Part shown: positions 37,275 to 44,781 of the stretch, piece by piece
Position numbering within the stretch: the first letter of the stretch is position 1
How the letters are laid out: every line of letters starts with the position of its first letter
Origin: JAOUEA01 sp963821925
GTDB lineage: Bacteria; Actinomycetota; UBA4738; HRBIN12
NCBI GenBank assembly: GCA_963821925.1
Contig: CAWGFO010000001.1
Span: forward strand, 620,001 to 684,000
DNA: 64,000 nt
Direction: 5' to 3'
The notes under the pieces: model-generated
The model's database searches: none
The model's input: the letters and a program-made list of their open reading frames with translations, nothing else
Told to the model about the DNA's origin: nothing
Program-made: the position numbers and the translations under genes

Positions 37275-37958
37275 GTCGGGTCCTGGTGGTCGACGACGAG
37301 CCGCAGATCCGGCGCGCCCTGCGCACGAGCCTGGAGGCGCACGGGTACGAGGTGGCCACGGTCGGCACCGGCGAGGAGGGTGTGGTCGGCGTGGCCGAGC
37401 AGGCGCCCGACCTCGTGCTGCTCGACCTGGGGCTCCCCGACATGGACGGCACCGAGGTGATCCGGCGTGTGCGGGCGTTCAGCGACGTCCCGGTGATCGT
37501 GCTTTCGGTGCGCGAGGGTCAGCACGACAAGGTCGCGGCCCTGGATGTGGGCGCCGACGACTACGTCACGAAGCCGTTCGGGATGGAGGAGCTGCTCGCG
37601 CGGGCGCGCGCGGCCATGCGGCGCAAGGCCCCTGAGGAGCCGATCGCCCCCGTGCTGACGTTCGGATCGCTCGAGGTCGACCTCGCCCGTCGCCTCGTCT
37701 CACGCGACGGGGAGCAGGTGCACCTGACCCCAACCGAGTACGCGCTTCTGGAGGCGCTCGTCGCGAATCCGGGCAAGCTGCTGACACACCAATGGCTCCT
37801 CCGCAAGGTCTGGGGCCAGGGGTACGGGACGGAGACGACCTACCTGCGCACGTACGTCCGAGCCCTGCGCAAGAAGCTCGGCGACGACGCACAGGCCCCG
37901 GAGTTGATCGTTACGGAGCCCGGGGTCGGGTACCGGTGGGTCGGCGAGGCCCGGCTAA
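37271..37958 (+). CDS. OmpR-family response regulator, KdpE paralogue (terminal indel)
   Basis: About 228 residues. The receiver shows LVVDDEPQIRRALRTSL, the phosphorylated Asp in LVLLDLGLPDMDG, and VIVLSVREGQ and DYVTKPFGMEEL. The winged helix reads LTPTEYALLEALVANPGKL and RTYVRALRKKLGDDA. It is strongly similar to the KdpE at 30165, so both may read similar DNA sites. In the given frame the stop is missing. Removing one C at about 37949-37952 ends the protein at GEAG with TAA 37956-37958, which also fits the interval length (one over a multiple of three). Confidence 0.87.
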
Positions 37959-37978
37959 GCCGCCCGACGGGGTCGGCG

Positions 37979-37984
37979 TACGAT
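37979..37984 (+). promoter_or_regulatory. -10 element (TACGAT) of the permease remnant
   Basis: TACGAT ends 7 nt before GTG 37992 in the 33-bp gap after the response regulator. The promoter appears intact although the gene is not. Confidence 0.5.
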
Positions 37985-37991
37985 GCTCGCC

Positions 37992-38485
37992 GTGTCGTCG
38001 GTCTCTCGCCCTTCGAGCGTCGGCGTCGGTGGGTCGTTGAAGCGCCTGTTGGTCGGCCGTGCGATCTCCACCGACAAGGCCGAGCACCAGCTGCTCCCGA
38101 AGTTCCTCGCGCTGCCCAGTCTTCTCGTCCGATCCGCTGTCCTCGGTGGCGTACGCGACCGAGGAGATGATGCTCGTACTGGCGCTCGCGGGTGCGGCGG
38201 CGCTCCGGTACAAGCTGCCGATCGCGATCGGGATCGCCACCCTGCTCCTGATCGTCGTCACGTCGTACCGGCAGACGGTCAGGGCGTACCCGCGAGGTGG
38301 CGGGTCCTACATCGTCGCGAGAGAGAACCTTGGGACGATCCCCGGCCTGACCGCGGCGGCGGCGATCCTGATCGACTACGTGCTGACGGTCGCGGTGAGC
38401 ATCACCGCAGGCACGGTCGCGATCACCTCGGCGGTGCCGTCGAGGCGGGTCGGGCGACGACCGCACGCCCGAGTCCGCGGGGTAG
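37992..38485 (+). pseudogene. KimA-type permease remnant (N-terminus plus short tail)
   Basis: From GTG 37992 about 150 codons match the KimA N-terminus: SLKRLLVGRAISTDKAEHQ, VFSSDPLSSVAYATEEMML (one indel near 38115), SYRQTVRAYPRGGGSYIV and DYVLTVAVSITAGTVAITSA. Homology stops near 38441. After it a tail in another frame ends DDRTPESAG-TAG at 38483-38485, which could be the original C-terminus. About 450 codons would be missing. The TAG also forms part of the next gene's -10 box. It lies directly before a complete paralogue, so a deletion within a tandem pair or an assembly collapse is possible. Confidence 0.65.
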
Positions 38486-38488
38486 CAT
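38483..38488 (+). promoter_or_regulatory. -10 element (TAGCAT) of the second complete permease
   Basis: TAGCAT ends 7 nt before ATG 38496. Identical in sequence and spacing to the elements before the cyclase (3216) and holB (46860). Confidence 0.6.
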
Positions 38489-38495
38489 CGGCCCG

Positions 38496-40858
38496 ATGTC
38501 GAAGACCTCGACCCCATCGACCCCGTCCGGAAGCGTCACGAAGCGGCTGCTCGTGGGTCGCGCCGTATCCAGCGGCAAGCTCGAGCACACGCTGCTCCCC
38601 AAGGTCCTCGCGCTCCCGGTGTTCTCGTCGGACGCGCTGTCGTCGGTCGCGTACGCGAGCGAGGAGATCCTCCGCGTCCTGCTGATCGCGAGCGTGGGGA
38701 CCGCCGACGCTCGTCGGACCGATCGCGCTCGCGATCTCGCTCCTGTTGGCGATCGTCGTGCTCTCGTACCGGCAGACCGTCAAGGCGTACCCGAATGGGG
38801 GCGGCGCCTACATCGTGAGCCGCGAGAACCTGGGCCAGACCCCCGGGTTGATCGCGGCGTCGGCCCTGCTCGTCGACTACATGATGACCGTGGTCGTGTC
38901 TCGACGGTCGCCGGCGTGGTCGCGATCATCTCGGCGGTCCCGGCGCTCGTCTCCGTACCGTGTCCAGCTGTCGGTGATGTTCGTGATGCTCGTGACGCTG
39001 GCGAACCTCCGTGGCGTGAAGGAGGCGGGCACGCTCTTCGCGTCCCGACGTACGGCTTCATCGTCTGCATCGTGACGCTGGTCGGCGTCGGCCTCGCTCA
39101 AGTGCGCCTCCGGCTGCCCCGTGGCCGTCCTGCCGCCCGACATCCACCCGGAGGCAGACCTGGCGACCGGCGATCGCCGCCGTCGGGATCTTCACGATCC
39201 TGAAAGCGTTCTCGTCCGGCGCCACCGCGCTGACCGGCGTCGAGGCGATCTCGAACGGGGTCCCTGCGTTCCGCCGCCCTCAGGCCAAGAACGCCTCGAC
39301 CACGCTCGCGATGATGGGCGACGATCTCGGTCGCGATGTTCCTGGGGATCTCGTTCCTCACCACGCACATCGACGGCATCACGATCAGCGCCGAGCGCTC
39401 GGTGGTGGCGCAGATCGGATCGGCGGTGTTCGGCGAGGGATCGTTCGCCTTCTACGTGGTCCAGGCGTTCACGGCCGCGATCCTGATCCTGGCCGCGAAC
39501 ACCGCCTACCAGGACTTCCCGCGGCTCGCGTCGATCCTCGCCCGTGACCGCTACATGCCGCGCCAGTTCATGAACCGCGGCGACCGGCTGGTCTTCTCGA
39601 ACGGCGTGATCGGCCTCGCGCTCGGCTCGATCCTCGTGATCGTGGCCTTCGACGCGAACCTGAACAAGCTGATCCAGATGTACGTCGTCGGCGTGTTCAC
39701 GTCGTTCACGCTGTCGCAGACGGGCATGATCAGGCACTGGCTCGCTGAGCGCCACAAGGGGGCCGAGGCGCAGAAGGGCTGGCAGACCTCGATCGTGATC
39801 AACACGATCGGCGCGATCACGACGGGCGTCGTGCTCGTCGTCGTGACCGCCACGAAGTTCAAGGGCGGGGCGTGGCTCTCGATCCTGGTGATGGCGATGA
39901 TCGTTCCGCTGCTGCTCTCGATCCATCGTCACTACCTGTCCGTGTCGGCGCAGCTCCGGCGCGGGGAGCACCGCATCGGTGAGCCGACGACGAACCACAT
40001 CGTGTTGCTCGTGCGCGACCTCGACGCGGCGACGGCGGAGGCGCTCGGCTACATCCGGTCGTTCCGCCCGTCGCACCTGATCTGCCTCTATCCCGGTGGC
40101 TCGGGAGACCTGCCCGAGCGGTGGCGGGTGTTCGCGGTGACGCGCCCGACCTGGTGACGCTGCCCGACGGGGGCGGCGATCTCTTCCACCGGGTCCGTGA
40201 CTTCGTGCGCAGCATCGATCGAGCCCCCGACGACTTCGTGACGGTCGTCGTGCCCGAGGTCGTGCGCGAGAGCCTGTTCTCCTACGTGCTGCGCAAGCGG
40301 CAGCTGATCCGGCTGAAGGGCCGGCTCCTCCGCGAGCCGAACGTGGTCGTGACGGACGTGCCGGTGATCGCCACCGATCGCGGGCCGCAAGGCGTCGACG
40401 CCAAGCCGCTGATCCCGAACCGCACCGTGACCCTGGTCTTCGTGGCGTCGGTCAACGACGCGACGATCCGCGCCGTGAACTACGCGCAGACGCTCGCCGC
40501 GGCCGAGACGCGCGCGATCTACTTCGACCTGGATCCCGACGAGGCGCGACGGATCGAGACCCGATGGTGGGACGCGCGGATGCCGATCCCGCTCGACGTC
40601 GTGGAGGCGTCGTTCCGCGATCTGGCGACCCCGATGCTCGACGAGATCCGCAGGCACACGAAGCGCACCGACACGGTGGTGAACGTCGTGATCCCCGAGT
40701 TCATCGTGCGGAAGCGTCGTCACCTGTTCCTCCACAACCAGAACGCGCTGTTCATCAAGCGGCTGCTCCTGTTCGAGGAGCGGGCGGTCCTCACGAGCGT
40801 GCCGTTCGTGCTGGCGCCGCATCGCGAGAAGGCGCCCGCGGCGGCCGAACGCGCGTGA
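38496..40858 (+). CDS. KimA/APC-type K+ permease, second complete copy (several indels)
   Basis: About 785 residues after correction. KimA-type signatures are in order: SVTKRLLVGRAVSSGKLEHT, VFSSDALSSVAYASEEIL, LSYRQTVKAYPNGGGAYIV, TLANLRGVKEAGTLF, GVEAISNGVPAFRRPQAKNA, LARDRYMPRQFMNRGDRLV and FTSFTLSQTGMIRHW. Two C-terminal Usp-like regions follow, around NHIVLLVRDLDAATAEALGY and NRTVTLVFVASVNDATIRAV. Frame changes lie near 38700, 38900, 38940-38960, 39045, 39105-39180, 39320 and 40135, all between intact motifs. The last 1500 bp are almost clean. No TrkA genes follow this copy. It is likely a K+/H+ symporter. Confidence 0.78.
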
Positions 40859-40874
40859 TCGCGTCCGGCTGCGC

Positions 40875-40905
40875 TAGGTTTCGCGTGACGACCCCGCACG
40901 GGAGG
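40875..40905 (+). promoter_or_regulatory. Promoter -10 (TAGGTT) and Shine-Dalgarno (GGGAGG) of the GNAT gene
   Basis: TAGGTT at 40875-40880 fits TANNNT, and GGGAGG at 40900-40905 is 5 nt before ATG 40911. The transcript would have a leader of about 24 nt, in contrast to leaderless neighbours. Confidence 0.5.
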
Positions 40906-40910
40906 CTCCG

Positions 40911-41390
40911 ATGAACATCCGGCCGGTGACCAAGGACGACGTCGCGTTCCTGAAGACGATGCAGTACGAGGCGGCGCGCTGGAACCCCGACTGGCCTCGA
41001 GAGCCGATGGCCGACGTGCTCGACGAACCGGTGCTTCGTCGCTATCACGAAAGCTGGGGTCGCGACGGCGACGGGGGTGTGATCGGGGAGCTCGACGGCC
41101 ACCCGGTCGGTGCAGCGTGGTACCGGCAGTTCACCGCGGACGCGCCCGGGTATGGGTTCGTCGACGAGAAGACGCCCGAGCTGTCGATCGCGGTCGAGCC
41201 CCTCCATCGTCGCAAAGGGATCGGTGGGACGCTCCTGCGCGCGGCGATGGTGCAGGCCCGGGAGGAGGGCTACCAGACGCTCTCGCTGTCGGTCGCCGTC
41301 CACAACCGCTCGCGGATGATGTACCAGCGCGTCGGCTTCGAGAAGGTGGGCGAGCAGGGCGAGAGTTGGACGATGCTCGTCAACCTGTAG
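40911..41390 (+). CDS. GNAT-family N-acetyltransferase
   Basis: 159 residues. The GNAT core is clear: ELSIAVEPLHRRKGIGGTLL, with the R/Q-x-x-G-x-G/A acetyl-CoA loop as RRKGIGG, followed by the beta-5 region LSLSVAVHNRSRMMYQRVGF. A single-domain cytoplasmic acetyltransferase; the acceptor (small molecule or protein N-terminus) cannot be told. It has its own promoter and ribosome binding site and ends at a hairpin facing the DedA gene. Confidence 0.88.
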   Translation: MNIRPVTKDDVAFLKTMQYEAARWNPDWPREPMADVLDEPVLRRYHESWGRDGDGGVIGELDGHPVGAAWYRQFTADAPGYGFVDEKTPELSIAVEPLHRRKGIGGTLLRAAMVQAREEGYQTLSLSVAVHNRSRMMYQRVGFEKVGEQGESWTMLVNL

Positions 41391-41419
41391 CGGACGCGCC
41401 AGCTGCCGGCGGCCGTCCG
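41391..41419. terminator. Hairpin between convergent GNAT and DedA genes
   Basis: CGGACG at 41391-41396 pairs with CGTCCG at 41414-41419, and inner GCC/GGC triplets extend the stem. It starts at the first base after the GNAT stop. Confidence 0.5.
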
Positions 41420-41423
41420 AGCG

Positions 41424-42110
41424 TCAGACCTCCGATGAGGGCTCCTGCTCGAGCGCGCGCTGCGCGTCGAGCGCCGCGTATTCCGTGCGCACCTGCCGCC
41501 AGCGCCGGGCCACGTAGATCACGCCCAGCACGATCAGCACCGCCAGGATGATCCACGAGATCGGCGCGAGCACGTGCTGGACCTGCTCCCAGTTCCGGCC
41601 GGCCGCATGCCCGAGGAACGTCAGCGCGTACACGAACGGGACGCACCCGAGCACGGTGAAGAGGGTGAACTTCCAGAACGGCATCCGCGCGATCCCCGCG
41701 GGCAGGCTGATGAACGTGCGGACCACCGGGAGCAGGCGGGCGCCGAACACCGCGGCCTCGCCTCTCGTCTCGAACCAGGTGTGCGCGCGGTCGACCTCGT
41801 GCGGCCGGATCAGGAGGTAACGCCCGTAGCGGTCGATCATCGGACGGCCGCCCTTCCATCCGACGCCGTAGGCGAGCCACGACCCGACGAGGTTGCCCGC
41901 GACGCCCGCGAACCCGACCCAGAAGATGCTGAGCTCCGCGCCGGGCCCGGCCACCGCCGCGCTCGTGAGGGCGCCGCCGAAGAGCATCGTGACCTCGCTC
42001 GGGATCGGGACGCAGGCGGATTCGAGCGCCATCAGCACGAAGATCGCCACGTAACCGTAGTCGAGCAGCAGGCTCGTGATCTGGTCGGTGAGGAGGGCGA
42101 CGGCGTGCAC
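41424..42110 (-). CDS. DedA-family membrane protein
   Basis: 228 residues with about five helices. The DedA/SNARE-associated signatures are present: the acidic re-entrant loop ESACVPIPSEVTMLFGGAL, GNLVGSWLAYGVGWKGG, and FGARLLPVVRTFISLPAGIA with the conserved arginines and F-x-x-R-x-x-P pattern. DedA proteins include undecaprenyl-phosphate and phosphatidylethanolamine flippases, so lipid-carrier recycling is plausible. The start is GTG 42110 with GGAAGG upstream. It is divergent from topA. Confidence 0.88.
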   Translation of the reverse strand: MHAVALLTDQITSLLLDYGYVAIFVLMALESACVPIPSEVTMLFGGALTSAAVAGPGAELSIFWVGFAGVAGNLVGSWLAYGVGWKGGRPMIDRYGRYLLIRPHEVDRAHTWFETRGEAAVFGARLLPVVRTFISLPAGIARMPFWKFTLFTVLGCVPFVYALTFLGHAAGRNWEQVQHVLAPISWIILAVLIVLGVIYVARRWRQVRTEYAALDAQRALEQEPSSEV

Positions 42111-42141
42111 GGACGGGACCTTCCGTTCGGGGAATACGAGA

Positions 42142-42147
42142 ACGGTA
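42142..42147 (-). promoter_or_regulatory. -10-like element (TACCGT) for dedA
   Basis: On the minus strand TGGTACCGT places TACCGT about 31 nt before GTG 42110. The same nonamer faces the other way for topA at 42216-42224. Confidence 0.4.
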
Positions 42148-42218
42148 CCAGCACGTTATCGACCCTCTGTGCGGTCATCGTGAGCCCTGACCTGCACGGA
42201 CGTGCGGACGGTCGGTGG

Positions 42219-42224
42219 TACCGT
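42219..42224 (+). promoter_or_regulatory. -10-like element (TACCGT) for topA
   Basis: TACCGT within TGGTACCGT, 58 nt before ATG 42283. AGAAGG at 42270-42275 is a plausible ribosome binding site 7 nt before the start. Confidence 0.4.
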
Positions 42225-42282
42225 CCCGCCCCAGGGATGCCCTCGAGACGGGTTCCCGGGCTCGATCCGAGAAGGTGCGCGC

Positions 42283-44775
42283 ATGCCGAAGACCCTCGTC
42301 GTGGTCGAATCGCCGGCCAAGGCGAAGACCATCGAGAAGTACCTGGGCGGTGATTACACCGTCCGAGCTTCGTATGGGCACATCCGGGACCTTCCCAAGT
42401 CCAAGCTCGGCGTCGACCCCGAGCGTGACTTCGAGCCCGAGTACATCGTGCCCGAGGACTCTGAGCGGCACGTCCGTGAGCTGAAGAGCGCGCTGAAGCG
42501 CTCCGATGACCTGATCCTCGCGACGGACTACGACCGCGAGGGCGAGGCGATCGCCTTCCACGTGGCCGCGCTGCTCGGCGTCGACCCCGTCGGTGCGAAG
42601 CGCGCGACGTTCACCGAGATCACGCGCGACGCGATCCTGGAGGCGATCGCGAGCCCCCGGGGCATCGACATGAAGCTCGTCGACGCCCAGCAGGCTCGCC
42701 GCGTGTTGGACCGGCTCGTGGGCTACCGGATCTCGCCGATCCTGTGGAAGCGGGTGCGACCGGGACTGTCGGCGGGGCGCGTGCAGTCGGTGGCGGTGCG
42801 CCTGATCGTCGAGCGAGAACGCGAGATCGCGGCGTTCGACCCCGTGGAGTACTGGAGCGTCGACGTGCGGCTCACGCCGCGGGACGCCGAGTCCCCGTTC
42901 ACCGCACGCCTCACCGAGGTGTCCGAGGGCAAGCTCGCGACCGCGCCCGGCAAGAAGGGGATCCTGCTCGGCGCCGAAGCCGACGCCGCGACCCACGTCG
43001 AGCGCCTGAACGGAGCGAGCTACCGCGTCACGAAGGTCGAGCAGAAGGAGCGCAAGCGCTCACCCGCTCCGCCGTTCACGACGTCGACCCTGCAGCAGGA
43101 GGCCGCCCGCAAGCTCGGGTTCGGCGCACGCAAGACGATGTCGGTGGCCCAACGCCTCTACGAGGGCATCGACCTCCCCGGCGAGGGCACCGTAGGTCTG
43201 ATCACCTACATGAGGACCGACTCGGTGAACATCGCCGAGACCGCGCTCCGAGAGATCGCCGAGCTCGTGAAGACCGACTACGGCGACGCGTACACCCTCC
43301 CGGAGTTCCGCCGGTACAAGACGAAGTCGCGCAACGCCCAGGAGGCGCACGAGGCGGTGCGGCCCACGAGCGCGCTCCGCAGCCCGGCCCGGGTGGCGAG
43401 CGCGCTCGACCGCGACCAGCTCAGGCTCTACACGATGATCTGGCAGCGGACGATGGCCACGCAGATGGCGGAGGCTCGCTTCAACCAGGTGGGCGTCGAC
43501 ATCGAGGCGGTCGCGGATGGCGAGGTCCGCTACGGCCTGCGCGCCACCGGGCAGACGCTCGTGTTCGACGGGTTCCGCCGCGTGTACTTCGAGGGCCGTG
43601 ACGACCAGCCCGACGAGGACGCCGAGTCGATGCTGCCCGCGCTCACGGCCGAGCAGCTCCTGCGGATGCTCGAGGTCCTGCCGGAGCAGCACTTCACGCA
43701 GCCCCCGCCGCGCTTCACGGAGGCGTCGCTCGTGAAGACCCTCGAGGAGCTCGGGATCGGCCGCCCCTCGACCTACGCCTCGATCATGTCGACGATCGTC
43801 GACCGCGGCTACGTGCGCCTCGAGGACAAGCGGTTCTTCCCCGAGGACGTGGCCGGGGTCGTGATCGACAAGCTGATCGAGCACTTCCCCGACGTCGTCG
43901 ACGTCAACTTCACCGCGCACCTCGAGGAGGAACTCGACGACATCGCCGAGGGTCAGATCGGGTGGACCCAGGTGCTGCACGAGTTCAACGGGCCGTTCGA
44001 GCGTGCGCTCGAGAAGGCAGAGCACTCCTTCGAGCGCTACAGCGAGGAGCTCGACGAGACGTGCCCGCTCTGCCCGACCGAGGGGCGCGAGCCCGGGAAG
44101 CTCGAGGTCAAGCTCGGGCGGTTCGGCAAGTTCGTCGGCTGCGCGAACTACCCGGAGTGCAAGTACATCCGGAACATGGACGGGTCGGTCCGCCCGGAGC
44201 CCGAGATGCTCGACGAGACCTGCCCGGATTGCGGCCGGCAGCTCCAGAAGCGCGTCGGGCGGTTCGGCCCGTTCGTCGGCTGCAGCGGCTACCCGGACTG
44301 CAAGTACATCAAGAAGGACCCGCCACGGACGCTCGGCATCACGTGCCCCCAGTGCAAGGAGGGCGAGATCGTCGAGAAGCGCACCCGGTTCGGCGTGTTC
44401 TTCGGGTGCGACCGCTACCCGGACTGCGACTTCGGCGTGAACAACGAGCCGATCAAGGATCACCCGTGCCCCGAGTGCGGCTCGGTCCTCGTCCAGCGGC
44501 CGAAGTCGATCCGCTGCTGGAACTGCGGCGCGGAGTTCGACCTGGAGTTCAACCTGACGAAGGAGGGCGACGCCGAGGCCGAGGCCGAGGTCCGCGCCGC
44601 CAAGGCCGCCGCCCGCGCGGCCAGGGCCGCCGCGAAGAAGAAGAAGTCGCCCGCCAAGAAGTCCGCGGCGAAGAAGTCGACGACGAGGAAGTCGACCGCC
44701 AAGAAGACCGTCGCGAAGCGGAAGCCCACCGGCGCCGGATCGGGCCCGACGACCGAGGCCCCCGGGGAGGGCTAG
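42283..44775 (+). CDS. topA: DNA topoisomerase I
   Basis: 830 residues. The Toprim domain starts PKTLVVVESPAKAKTIEKYL and has the metal-binding acidic cluster in ATDYDREGEAIAFHVA. The active-site tyrosine lies in GLITYMRTDSVNI. Behind the core come four zinc-ribbon-like repeats: CPLCPTEG with CANYPEC, CPDCGRQL with CSGYPDC, CPQCKEGE with CDRYPDC and CPECGSVL with CWNCG. The protein ends in a Lys/Ala-rich tail (KKKKSPAKKSAAKKSTTRK) like those of actinobacterial TopA, used for processivity. It relaxes negative supercoils. It leads a topA-tmk-holB cluster and its TAG stop stands 6 nt before the next gene's GTG. Confidence 0.97.
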   Translation: MPKTLVVVESPAKAKTIEKYLGGDYTVRASYGHIRDLPKSKLGVDPERDFEPEYIVPEDSERHVRELKSALKRSDDLILATDYDREGEAIAFHVAALLGVDPVGAKRATFTEITRDAILEAIASPRGIDMKLVDAQQARRVLDRLVGYRISPILWKRVRPGLSAGRVQSVAVRLIVEREREIAAFDPVEYWSVDVRLTPRDAESPFTARLTEVSEGKLATAPGKKGILLGAEADAATHVERLNGASYRVTKVEQKERKRSPAPPFTTSTLQQEAARKLGFGARKTMSVAQRLYEGIDLPGEGTVGLITYMRTDSVNIAETALREIAELVKTDYGDAYTLPEFRRYKTKSRNAQEAHEAVRPTSALRSPARVASALDRDQLRLYTMIWQRTMATQMAEARFNQVGVDIEAVADGEVRYGLRATGQTLVFDGFRRVYFEGRDDQPDEDAESMLPALTAEQLLRMLEVLPEQHFTQPPPRFTEASLVKTLEELGIGRPSTYASIMSTIVDRGYVRLEDKRFFPEDVAGVVIDKLIEHFPDVVDVNFTAHLEEELDDIAEGQIGWTQVLHEFNGPFERALEKAEHSFERYSEELDETCPLCPTEGREPGKLEVKLGRFGKFVGCANYPECKYIRNMDGSVRPEPEMLDETCPDCGRQLQKRVGRFGPFVGCSGYPDCKYIKKDPPRTLGITCPQCKEGEIVEKRTRFGVFFGCDRYPDCDFGVNNEPIKDHPCPECGSVLVQRPKSIRCWNCGAEFDLEFNLTKEGDAEAEAEVRAAKAAARAARAAAKKKKSPAKKSAAKKSTTRKSTAKKTVAKRKPTGAGSGPTTEAPGEG

Positions 44776-44781
44776 CCTCCG

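Noticed and set aside
44773..44778. TAGCCT as a leaderless promoter for MFS-tmk
   Set aside because: It is only 3 nt from GTG 44782, too close for a start at the first codon, and the TAG is the topA stop; read-through from topA is more likely.
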